Below are positions 9,201 through 15,448 of a stretch of 32,225 bases of DNA, piece by piece. A model generated the notes under the pieces. The model searched no databases. It was not told the DNA's origin and worked only from the letters and a program-made list of their open reading frames with translations. Position 1 is the first letter of the stretch. Every line of letters begins with the position of its first letter. Origin of the DNA: CAVOKN01 sp963696505 (GTDB lineage Bacteria > Pseudomonadota > Gammaproteobacteria > Burkholderiales > Rhodocyclaceae); contig CAVOKN010000020.1 in the NCBI GenBank assembly GCA_963696505.1, positions 1-32,225 of the forward strand, written 5' to 3'. The translations under genes and the position numbers were made by a program.

Positions 9201-10273
9201 CGGCCGTAATGGGCCTCCCAGGGCTGCTCGAAGCCGGGGATCTCCAGGTTGGACACCGAGAAGCCGCACAGCCCGGCCTTGGGCTTGGCACCGCGGCCGG
9301 TGGCGCCCTCGTCGCGGATCTCGCCGCCCGAGCCGGTGGCTGCGCCCGGGAAAGGCGAGATGGCGGTGGGATGGTTGTGGGTCTCGACCTTGGCGAGGAT
9401 GTGGGTGTCCTCGTCGTGGAAGGCGTACTCGCCGTCCGTCCCCGGGTAGAAGCGCGCGATGCGCGCCCCCTCGATGACGGCGGAATTGTCCGAATAGGCC
9501 ACCACCGTCCCTGCGGGCTGAAGGCGGTGGGTTTCGCGGATCATGCCGAACAGGGTCTCGGACCGTGGCACGCCGTCGATGATCCAGTTGGCATTGAAGA
9601 TCTTGTGCCGGCAATGCTCCGAATTGGCCTGGGCGAACATCATCAGCTCGACGTCGGTCGGGTCGCGCCCGGCGGCGCGGAAGGCCTCCACCAGGTAGTC
9701 GATTTCGTCTTCCGACAGGGCGAGGCCGAGGGCGACGTTCGCGTCCACCAGCGCCTCACGCCCGCGACCAGTGACGTCCACGGTCTTGAGGGGCTGGGGC
9801 GGGTAGTGGTGGAACAGGGCGTCGGCGGCATCCAGCGACGCCAGCACCGATTCGGTCATGCGGTCGTGCAGCAGGGGCAGCAGCGGCACCAGCAACGCCT
9901 GACGCTGCTCCGCTGCACCGCGCAGGTCCAGCACATAGGCCGTGCCGCGCTCGATGCGCACCACGCCGTCGAAGCCGCACTGATGGGCGATGTCGGTTGC
10001 CTTGGACGACCAGGGCGAAATCGTTCCCAGCCGCGGCGTCACCAGCACATGCGTCCCGTGCTCGGGCGCCGCCGCCGTGCCGTGGGCGTCCAGCAGGTCT
10101 TCGAGCCGTTCGCGCTCGTGGGGCATGAGCGGCCGCGCCACTTCGACGAAATGAACATGCTCGACGCCGAGGCCGTGGAGTCTGGGCTGGGCCGCCTGGA
10201 GACTTGCGTCGAGTCGGGAGAGCCGGGTCGGAGACAGGGCCGCGGCGCCGCGCAGCTTCAGGATCTCGGCCAT
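6287..10273 (-). CDS. purL: phosphoribosylformylglycinamidine synthase, single-chain
   Basis: An intact 1328-residue FGAM synthase, which converts FGAR, glutamine and ATP to FGAM in step four of de novo purine synthesis. This is the large proteobacterial form: a PurS-like N-terminal domain, the synthetase core (FAQANSEHCRHKIFNANW, about residue 210; VETHNHPTAISPFPGAATGSGG, about 295), a second half-core, and a C-terminal class I glutamine amidotransferase from PRIAILREQGVNGQ. The amidotransferase nucleophile is the first Cys of GVCNGCQMMSHL (about residue 1173), and MPHPERVFR carries the His-Glu pair. A TATAAT stands about 27 bases before the ATG. The gene is divergent from cnoX, and the MlaF-like gene follows after 10 bases. 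Confidence 0.97.
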   Translation of the reverse strand: MAEILKLRGAAALSPTRLSRLDASLQAAQPRLHGLGVEHVHFVEVARPLMPHERERLEDLLDAHGTAAAPEHGTHVLVTPRLGTISPWSSKATDIAHQCGFDGVVRIERGTAYVLDLRGAAEQRQALLVPLLPLLHDRMTESVLASLDAADALFHHYPPQPLKTVDVTGRGREALVDANVALGLALSEDEIDYLVEAFRAAGRDPTDVELMMFAQANSEHCRHKIFNANWIIDGVPRSETLFGMIRETHRLQPAGTVVAYSDNSAVIEGARIARFYPGTDGEYAFHDEDTHILAKVETHNHPTAISPFPGAATGSGGEIRDEGATGRGAKPKAGLCGFSVSNLEIPGFEQPWEAHYGRPERIASALSIMIDGPLGAAAFNNEFGRPNLAGYFRAFEQEVMGEVRGYHKPIMIAGGLGNIQAGHSHKAQFVAGALLIQLGGPGMLIGLGGGAASSMTTGSNAADLDFASVQRGNPEMQRRAQEVIDRCWQMGQSQGDGSAPGDGNPILSIHDVGAGGLSNALPELAHGAGCGAQFQLREVPIEEPGMSPLEIWCNEAQERYVLAIAPQRLAEFGALCERERCPCAVVGEASGDGRLVVADRHFANRAVDMDMEVLLGKPPRMTRNVARRGTHLPPLELTGVDLREACLRVLRVPSVASKNFLVTIGDRSVGGLSVRDQMVGPWQVPVADCAVTGMSFEGFRGEAFAMGERTPLALVDAPASGRMAVAEAITNLAAADIADISWIKLSANWMAPAGHRGADVELFETVAAVALEFCPALGVSIPVGKDSLSMRTEWTEEDRQIRAPKQVVAPLSLIISGFAPVEDVRRTLTPQLHIEPGVETELLLIDLGRGRNRLGGSALAQAYNSVGEHAPDADAALLKAFFKSVQELRRESLILAYHDRSDGGLFATICEMAFASHCGISLNVDTVSYDPLMNDVDGMERRPDVVDGRYSDYLLAALFSEELGAVLQIRREERERVAEMLRAAGLGACVHFVGAPNDADEIRIWRNARPLFAEKRSELWRAWSETSYRIAALRDDPVCAEEEFEHLADAADPGLSVALSYDAAEDIAAPYIAGGARPRIAILREQGVNGQVEMAAAFHRAGFAPQDVHMSDLQASRVTLADFHGFAACGGFSYGDVLGAGQGWAKSILFNDALRDQFEAFFRRADSFALGVCNGCQMMSHLAPIIPGAERWPRFLRNRSEQFEARFVMVEIPDSPSIFFREMAGSRMPVVVSHGEGRAEFADGTMEQAHVAMRFVDNRGAVASRYPLNPNGSPQGITGVTTPDGRFTIMMPHPERVFRTAQMSWHPEGMGEDSPWMRMFRNARVWLG

Positions 10274-10299
10274 GATGGAGGGCGTGGTGGCAAAGCGCG

Positions 10300-10305
10300 A
10301 TTATA
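10300..10305 (-). promoter_or_regulatory. putative -10 box of purL
   Basis: A perfect TATAAT on the minus strand, 26 bases before the purL ATG, predicting a 5' leader of about 20 bases. No good -35 hexamer was found at 16-18 bases, so an activator or a weak promoter is possible. No PurR-like operator was recognised. Confidence 0.5.
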
Positions 10306-10381
10306 CGGGAGCCGCCAAGCTTGATTTTCCCGCGGGCCGCCCAAACTACCGCCTCTGGACCGGCATTCAAGGACTTGCACC

Positions 10382-11242
10382 ATGTCAGCTCACGCAATCG
10401 ACGTTTCGACCCAGGACTTCCAGGCCCAGGTGATAGAGGCCTCCAAACGCGTACCGGTGCTGGTGGACTTCTGGGCGCCGTGGTGCGGCCCCTGCCGCTC
10501 ACTCGGGCCGATCCTGGAACGGCTCGCCGCCGAGTACGGTGGACGCTTCATCCTGGCCAAGGTCAATTCCGACGAGAACCAGCCCCTGGCGGCGCAGTTC
10601 GGCGTGCGTGGCATTCCCAACGTCAAGGCCTTCAGCGACGGTCGCATGGTGGATGAATTCACCGGGGCGCTGCCCGAAGCGCAGGTGCGGGAGTTCGTCG
10701 AGCGGCTGCTGCCCTCCCCCGCCGAGCCTCTGCGCCAGCAGGCGTTGGCGGCGAAAGCGCAGGGTGACGCCAAAGGCGCCGTCGAACTGCTGAGCCAGGC
10801 GATCGAACTCGACCCCCGCAACGAGGCGGTGCGCCTCGACCTGGCGGATCTGCTGCTCGACGCCAAAGCCATAGAAGGCGCCCGCCGAATACTGGACTCG
10901 CTGGCCGACAGTGCCCGCGACATCCACCGCTTGGACGCCCTGAAGGCGCGCCTCGAACTCACCGCCCACGCCGGCGACGGCACCGACCGCGCTAAGCTCG
11001 AAGCAGCGATTGCCCACGACCCCGCCGACCTGGAAAGCCGCTTCCAGCTCGCCAACCAGCTCGCGCTTGAGCAAGACTATGATCCTGCCATGGCCCAGTT
11101 GATCGAGATCGTGCGCCGCGACCGCGCCTTCCGCGACGACGGCGGGCGCAAGACCCTGATCAACCTGTTCAATCTGCTGGGCGGCGACCACGACTTGGTG
11201 CGCCGCTACCGTAGCGAGCTTGCGGCAGCGCTGAACCGCTGA
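10382..11242 (+). CDS. cnoX: thioredoxin-TPR chaperedoxin CnoX (YbbN)
   Basis: A 286-residue protein with an N-terminal thioredoxin domain (1-110) and a C-terminal TPR-like helical domain (about 115-286: AKAQGDAKGAVELLSQAIELDP, then further hairpins). This is the CnoX/YbbN architecture. CnoX holds unfolding substrates during oxidative or chlorine stress and hands them to folding chaperones. Unlike E. coli CnoX, as I recall it, this protein keeps a full redox site, W34-C35-G36-P37-C38, so thiol reductase activity is plausible. AAGGA lies 8 bases before the ATG. It is the first gene of a four-gene plus-strand run and divergent from purL. Confidence 0.92.
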   Translation: MSAHAIDVSTQDFQAQVIEASKRVPVLVDFWAPWCGPCRSLGPILERLAAEYGGRFILAKVNSDENQPLAAQFGVRGIPNVKAFSDGRMVDEFTGALPEAQVREFVERLLPSPAEPLRQQALAAKAQGDAKGAVELLSQAIELDPRNEAVRLDLADLLLDAKAIEGARRILDSLADSARDIHRLDALKARLELTAHAGDGTDRAKLEAAIAHDPADLESRFQLANQLALEQDYDPAMAQLIEIVRRDRAFRDDGGRKTLINLFNLLGGDHDLVRRYRSELAAALNR

Positions 11243-11262
11243 CCGGCCGCGAACCACGCATC

Positions 11263-11610
11263 ATGGTCACCCTCTACGGCATCAAGAACTGCGAGACGAT
11301 GAAGAAGGCCTTCGCCTGGCTCGACGAGCATGGCGTCGAATACGCCTTCTACGACTACAAGAAGGCCGGCGTTGACGCCCCGCGCCTGAAGCTGTGGGTC
11401 AAGCACCTGGGCTGGAAGACGCTGCTCAACGTCAGGGGCACCACCTGGCGCAAACTCACCCCGGAGCAACAGGCCGACATGACCCAGGCCAGGGCAGTGG
11501 CGCTGATGATCGAGTACCCCAGCCTGATCAAGCGGCCGGTGGTGGAAACCGGCCAGCAGTTGCTCGTCGGCTTCGATCCCGCCATGTTCGCCAGCTTCAT
11601 CCCGCGCTGA
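11263..11610 (+). CDS. ArsC-family (YffB/Spx-like) reductase
   Basis: A 115-residue protein of the ArsC/Spx thioredoxin-fold family, closest by eye to YffB. The N-terminus is MVTLYGIKNCETMKKA with a single Cys at residue 10, followed by YAFYDYKKAGVD and the conserved IKRPVVE. A glutathione-dependent thiol reductase role has been proposed for YffB, but the substrate is not established, and arsenate reduction should not be assumed. It lies 20 bases after cnoX and its stop is immediately followed by the hslO ATG (TGAATG), so the three are almost certainly one transcript. Confidence 0.9.
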   Translation: MVTLYGIKNCETMKKAFAWLDEHGVEYAFYDYKKAGVDAPRLKLWVKHLGWKTLLNVRGTTWRKLTPEQQADMTQARAVALMIEYPSLIKRPVVETGQQLLVGFDPAMFASFIPR

Positions 11611-12489
11611 ATGGACGACGCCGCCAAGGCCGAAGACGCCGATTTCGTGCAGCGCTTCCTGCTCGATGATCTGGACATCCGCGGCGCCGTGGTGCGCTTG
11701 GGCGCCTCATGGCGCGAGATGCAGGCCGGCCGCGGCTATCCCGATGCGATACGCCGCCTGCTCGGTGAGATGAGCGCGGTGGCGCTTCTGATCGGCGCCA
11801 ACCTGAAGCAGGCGGGGCGTCTGTCCTTCCAGGTCCAGGGCCACGGCCCGGTGTCGCTGCTGCTGATCGACTGCACCCCCGATCTGGCATTCCGCGGCGT
11901 GGCGCGCTTCGGCGAGCTTCCCGCCGCCCCCGGCCTAAACGACATGCTGGGCGACGGCCGTCTCGCCCTGACACTGCACAACGAGCTGGCCGTCCAGCCC
12001 TACCAGAGCCTGGTGCCGCTCCATGGCGACAGCATCGCCGCCGTTTTCGAGCACTACCTCGCCCAGTCGGAGCAGCAGCCGGCGCGGCTGTGGCTGTTCG
12101 CCGACGCGCATTCCGCCACCGGACTGTTCCTGCAGAAGCTGCCGGGCGCCGACGCGAGGGACGCCGACGGCTGGTCCCGCGCCGAACTGCTGGCGGGCAC
12201 GGTGCGCGCCGCCGAGCTGCAGCGACTGACTATTGCCGAATTGCTGCTGCGCCTGTTTCCGCAGGATGCCGTGCGCCTGTTCGACCCGCGGCCGGTGCGC
12301 TACGAATGCCCGCGCGACTGGGACAAGGTGCACAACATGCTGCGCGCCCTCGGGCGGACAGAAGTGGACAGCATCCTCGCCGAGCACGGCGAGGTCGTGG
12401 TGCGCGACGACATCTGCAACCACGAGTACCGCCTCGGCAAAGGGGAGGTCGCTGCGTTGTTCGAAACCCCGCCACCCATCTTGCATTGA
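11611..12489 (+). CDS. hslO: Hsp33-family redox chaperone with reduced cysteine switch
   Basis: A 292-residue HslO/Hsp33 homologue. In the known family, four C-terminal cysteines (CxC and CxxC) bind zinc, and oxidation converts the protein to a holdase. Family features seen: FQVQGHGPVSLLLIDCTPDL, LALTL.NELAVQPYQSLVPL, LFPQDAVRLFDPRPVRYEC and VDSILAEHGEVVV. Only C233 (YECPRDWDK) and C269 (DDICNHEYRL) remain in the switch region, with R266-D267-D268 before C269 where CxxC would be expected and an apparent two-residue insertion after C233. C88 lies in the core. Zinc binding, if kept, cannot be by four Cys. It may be a lineage-typical variant. The ATG directly abuts the previous stop. Confidence 0.92.
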   Translation: MDDAAKAEDADFVQRFLLDDLDIRGAVVRLGASWREMQAGRGYPDAIRRLLGEMSAVALLIGANLKQAGRLSFQVQGHGPVSLLLIDCTPDLAFRGVARFGELPAAPGLNDMLGDGRLALTLHNELAVQPYQSLVPLHGDSIAAVFEHYLAQSEQQPARLWLFADAHSATGLFLQKLPGADARDADGWSRAELLAGTVRAAELQRLTIAELLLRLFPQDAVRLFDPRPVRYECPRDWDKVHNMLRALGRTEVDSILAEHGEVVVRDDICNHEYRLGKGEVAALFETPPPILH

Positions 12490-13235
12490 GCATCGACATC
12501 AGCGAAGCCGCCGGCGTGCGCTTCCTGCACTTCGGTTCCGACTGGGTGCAGGGTGCGATGCGCATCGCCCGCCCCTGGTCGCTGGAGTTGGACTACACGC
12601 GGGAAATGATGGCCTGCCTGCTGCTGCGCCCGGAACCCGAATGGCCGCGGCGGGTGCTGCTGGTGGGTCTGGGCGCCGGATCCCTCACCAAGTTTCTCTA
12701 CCGGCACCGGCCCGAGGCCCGGCTTACTGTGGTGGAGATCGAACCCAAGGTCGTGGCCGCCGCGCGGCAATTCTTCAAGCTGCCGGAGGAAGATCGGCGC
12801 CTGCACATCGTCATCGACGACGCGGCGCGCTACGTGCCCGGCGGCAGCGACGCCTTCGACCTGATCCTCGTGGACGGCTTCGACGCCAATGCCCGCGCCG
12901 GCGCGCTGGCCACCATACCCTTCTACCAGGCCTGCCGTGCCCGCCTCGCCGACGACGGCCTGCTGGTTGTGAACCTCCTGGGCCGCAATCGCGGCGTCGG
13001 TACCAGCATGGAACGTATCGCAGCAGCCTTCGACAAGCGCAGCCTGGTCTTCCCCTCCTGCGACAGCGGCAACGCCATCGCCTTCGCCGCCGTGGGCGCA
13101 GCGCTGGAAATCAAACTGGGCCAGTTGAAGACCTCGGCACGGGAATTGAAGAAGGAGACGGGGCTGGACCTGCTGCCGACGGTGACGCGACTGGAGACTG
13201 CAGTGCAGTGCTCCGGGGGGGTGTTGAGAATCTAG
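12486..13235 (+). CDS. spermidine synthase-like SAM-dependent transferase
   Basis: About 249 residues, spermidine synthase/methyltransferase (Rossmann) fold. VLLVGLGAGSLTKFLYRHRPEARLTVVEIEPKVVAAARQFF contains the glycine loop and the acidic residue that binds the SAM-type cofactor. DDAARYV and FDLILVDGFD follow, as in aminopropyltransferases. I chose TTG at 12486, which overlaps the hslO stop (TTGA); a GTG or ATG about 10-25 codons further in is possible. The family includes many members that are not true SpeE, and no polyamine gene is adjacent, so the substrate is unknown. Translational coupling to hslO suggests membership of the redox/proteostasis operon. Confidence 0.85.
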   Translation: MSIDISEAAGVRFLHFGSDWVQGAMRIARPWSLELDYTREMMACLLLRPEPEWPRRVLLVGLGAGSLTKFLYRHRPEARLTVVEIEPKVVAAARQFFKLPEEDRRLHIVIDDAARYVPGGSDAFDLILVDGFDANARAGALATIPFYQACRARLADDGLLVVNLLGRNRGVGTSMERIAAAFDKRSLVFPSCDSGNAIAFAAVGAALEIKLGQLKTSARELKKETGLDLLPTVTRLETAVQCSGGVLRI

Positions 13236-13320
13236 CCGAAAAATCCCGCTGGGTTCGAAGCCGCTGCTGCAGCAGTCGTTGAACTGGCGCCGGGACGAAT
13301 GCACTGTGACCGGGGATCGA

Positions 13321-13336
13321 GCCCGGCTCGCCGGGC
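13321..13336 (+). terminator. possible terminator hairpin after the cnoX operon
   Basis: GCCCGGCTCGCCGGGC is a perfect 6-bp GC stem with a CTCG loop, 86 bases after the last gene of the plus-strand operon. There is no T-run, so it is at best a weak intrinsic terminator. It lies in the convergent gap 13236-13495, which otherwise holds nothing I recognise. Confidence 0.3.
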
Positions 13337-13495
13337 GCCCGGATCATCGTGCGGGAAAACCGGGCCTGGCTGGCTTGGCGCCATTTGGCTTCGTTCTGCG
13401 AGCCATGCCCGTTACCGCCCGCCACCATCGGCCAGCCGGCGATCACATCGCGTGCGTGGTTCCGGCTCGGCCGGCCTAGGTTAAATGCTGTTCGC

Positions 13496-13994
13496 CTAGT
13501 TGAATTTCCCGCTGAGGCTCTCGATGCCGGCCTGTGCGCATTGCTCATCGATGTCGCCGCTCGGCGCGCCGCCAACGCCGATCCCGCCGACCACCTGGTT
13601 GCCGGCGCGAATCGGCAAGCCGCCGCCGAGGACCAGGAATTCAGGGATCCACACCAGGTTGGCCGCCGCCGGATTGGTCTGGGTGTTGCGCAAGATGACG
13701 TTGGTGGAATTGCGCAGTGAGGCCGAGGTGTACGCCTTGCGCCGAGCCGATTCCGGGGTGTGCGGGCCGGCACCGTCGGCGCGGTTCAGCGCCACCAGTT
13801 GGCCGGCGCGGTTGACCACCGCCGCCGAGACGAACAAGCCGCGCGCCGAACAGGCGGCCACTGCTGCAGCGACCGCCTCCTGGGCCGCACCGAGCCCGAT
13901 GCTGCGGCTCTGAAGCAGATCGTCGTCGGCCTGCGCCGCAGCGCACACCAGGCCCAGCGTTCGACAGAATGAGAATCTTCTTGCGTTGATTCAT
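13496..13994 (-). CDS. secreted HbpS/GlcG-like (DUF336) protein, frame change in signal peptide
   Basis: A small HbpS/GlcG-family protein; characterised relatives bind haem or cobalamin-type ligands and some act as extracytoplasmic sensors. The mature part is continuous: SIGLGAAQEAVAAAVAACSARGLFVSAAVVNRAGQLVALNRADGAGPHTPESARRKAYTSAS, then NLVWIPEF and GGLPIRAGNQVVGGIGVGGAPSGDIDEQCAQAGI. An ATG at 13994 with a strong GGAGGAGA Shine-Dalgarno opens MNQRKKILILS, but one extra base near 13961 breaks the frame. Removing it gives a good signal peptide (LGLVCAAAQA then DDDLL). The alternative is a GTG start at 13948, giving 150 residues with no export signal. A sequencing error or a real frameshift are both possible. 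Confidence 0.82.
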
Positions 13995-14080
13995 GGTCTT
14001 CTCCTCCAGTCAGCAATGACGAAAACCAACTGCCCCAAAAAAGTGGTGCAGGTCCAAGCGGCGCACAACATCCGCAATCG

Positions 14081-14350
14081 TTAGCGCCGCCTGAAGTCGA
14101 AGGCCGGAAAGCGCATGCTGACCTTGTCCGCGAACGGCAGGTGCGCGCGTTTCACAGCCTCTTGGCGCATGTTACGTATCGTTCTCATTAACGTCCAGCA
14201 CGGGCGAGGATCCCCGAGTTCGGACAGCAGGAAAGCGGAGGCCGCGTTCTGCATCATGCCGCCGAGATCTCCTCGTGAATGCAAGAAAGCGAGGAAGTCG
14301 GCGCCAAGAATCTTCTGGCTCAGGAACGATTCGCTGGCGGATTCCGACAA
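14081..14350 (-). CDS. hypothetical small protein, weak
   Basis: An 89-codon frame from a TTG, not recognised. Its translation (SQKILGADFLAFLHSRGDLGG, then DKVSMRFPAFDFRRR) has a protein-like composition, but there is no ribosome binding site and a competing frame (14115-14408) exists on the other strand. It could be a gene remnant in the 490-base gap between the HbpS-like gene and the alpha/beta hydrolase. Confidence 0.2.
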   Translation of the reverse strand: MSESASESFLSQKILGADFLAFLHSRGDLGGMMQNAASAFLLSELGDPRPCWTLMRTIRNMRQEAVKRAHLPFADKVSMRFPAFDFRRR

Positions 14351-14460
14351 CCTGCCGCCGCCGGAAGTGATAGAGGATCTGAACGGACGCGGTGCGGAGA
14401 AGGCATGAATGACGCCGGTTTCGCAGGCGCGACGCGCGCGAGGGAGACGGCATCGTGACG

Positions 14461-14481
14461 GCGCGCATGGCGCGCCCTACC
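14461..14481 (-). repeat. solo REP element (GTAG-headed)
   Basis: On the minus strand: GTAG followed by GGCGCGCCATGCGCGCC, a perfect 7-bp stem with a CAT loop. A conserved GTAG head plus hairpin is the hallmark of REP sequences mobilised by RAYT (TnpA-REP) transposases. The same unit recurs at 15425-15445. It lies just after the alpha/beta hydrolase stop. Confidence 0.75.
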
Positions 14482-14485
14482 CGCG

Positions 14486-15343
14486 TCAGCCCACGTCGTG
14501 GCCCGCTGGCGCGACGAACGCCGTCAATTCGGCAATGAATCGCTTCGGGTCCATCAGATGCGGCGAGTGGTTGCCCTCCGCGTGGATGGAGAGCTGTGCG
14601 TGGGGCATCTGCCGCGCCACCCATTTCGCCGTCTCCAGCCGGTAGAAGTTGCTGCGCCCGCCGTAGATCAGCAAGCAGGGACGATCGATCCTGGGCAGCA
14701 CGTCGCGCAGGTCGAGATTGACCAAATCGTCCCAGCAGGCGATCAGCGGTTCCGGGTCGAGGGCACGCAGCGCCTCGCGCACGCGCTGCCAGCCGCGGCC
14801 GTTGGCGGCGTAGCCGGCGCGCGCCGCTTCGTTCAGGCCATGGGCAGACATGCGCAGCACGCCCTCGGCGAAGTCGCTGCGCAGTTCGGCGGCGAGCCGG
14901 GCCGAGCGTTCGGCGTCGAATTCACCGTAGATGCCGAGCTTCCATTCGGCATCGGTGGTGAGTTTCGGAGACTGGTCGATCAGGCACAGCGAGCCGATGC
15001 GCGCGCTGCCGAAATCGCGCAGGTACTGCCACAGCGTCAGCACTCCCATGGAGTGGCCGACGAAGCAGGCGCCGGCGAGGTCGAAGGCGTCGATCATCTG
15101 CTGGAGATCGCGCGCCATGCGCGCGGCCGTGGCCACCGTAGCGGTGCGTGGCGGGTGGCCACCGTGGGCGCGGGCATCCCATCGGAATATGCGGAAGTGC
15201 GGCGCCAGGTCGTGGATGAAGGGCGACCATTCGAGGTGGCTGGCGGTCCAGCCGTGCAGGAAGACGACGGCCGGGCCGGACTCGCCGTGCCGCCAAAGGT
15301 TCAGCAGTTCGCCGTCGTCGGCGGAAAAGGTGAACGGCTGCAT
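14486..15343 (-). CDS. alpha/beta-fold hydrolase
   Basis: A 285-residue alpha/beta hydrolase. Oxyanion region VVFLHGWTASHLEW (27-40), nucleophile elbow GHSMG with Ser98, and catalytic His259 in AEGNHSPH. The acid is probably in the segment around RPCLLIYGGRSNF (222-233), although the usual Asp is not obvious there. No signal peptide is present, so it is probably cytoplasmic. The specificity (esterase, lactonase or other) cannot be told. It is flanked by REP elements on both sides, and the M20 gene is upstream on the same strand with a REP pair between them. The start ATG has only a weak ribosome binding site. Confidence 0.88.
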   Translation of the reverse strand: MQPFTFSADDGELLNLWRHGESGPAVVFLHGWTASHLEWSPFIHDLAPHFRIFRWDARAHGGHPPRTATVATAARMARDLQQMIDAFDLAGACFVGHSMGVLTLWQYLRDFGSARIGSLCLIDQSPKLTTDAEWKLGIYGEFDAERSARLAAELRSDFAEGVLRMSAHGLNEAARAGYAANGRGWQRVREALRALDPEPLIACWDDLVNLDLRDVLPRIDRPCLLIYGGRSNFYRLETAKWVARQMPHAQLSIHAEGNHSPHLMDPKRFIAELTAFVAPAGHDVG

Positions 15344-15391
15344 GGCGGCTGCTTCGCAGGAAAGTCAGCGTCTGGGGAGCGGCAGCATAAC

Positions 15392-15445
15392 GTAGGGTGC
15401 GCCGTGCGCACCGGTCCAACGAACGGCGCGCATGGCGCGCCCTAC
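15392..15445. repeat. inverted REP pair (BIME-like)
   Basis: Two REP units face each other. At 15392-15412 (plus): GTAG then GGTGCGCCGTGCGCACC. At 15425-15445 (minus): GTAG then GGCGCGCCATGCGCGCC, identical to the solo copy at 14461-14481. The spacer is 12 bases. The two units also pair with each other (18 of 21 positions), so the transcript can form one long hairpin between the M20 and hydrolase genes, where it may act in termination or mRNA stability. Confidence 0.8.
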
Positions 15446-15448
15446 CGC

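Noticed and set aside
6395..10324. A 1309-codon open frame on the plus strand opposite purL
   Set aside because: It is the antisense shadow of purL in GC-rich DNA. Its translation is an irregular Ala/Arg/His-rich mix without domains, while the minus strand encodes a complete FGAM synthase.
11263..11610. Annotation as arsenate reductase ArsC
   Set aside because: The protein matches the YffB/Spx-like branch with GIKNC and no arsenic-resistance gene is nearby, so arsenate reduction is not supported.
13264..13275. CTGCTGCAGCAG palindrome after the spermidine-synthase-like gene
   Set aside because: A short palindrome with no loop and no supporting context; expected by chance in GC-rich DNA.
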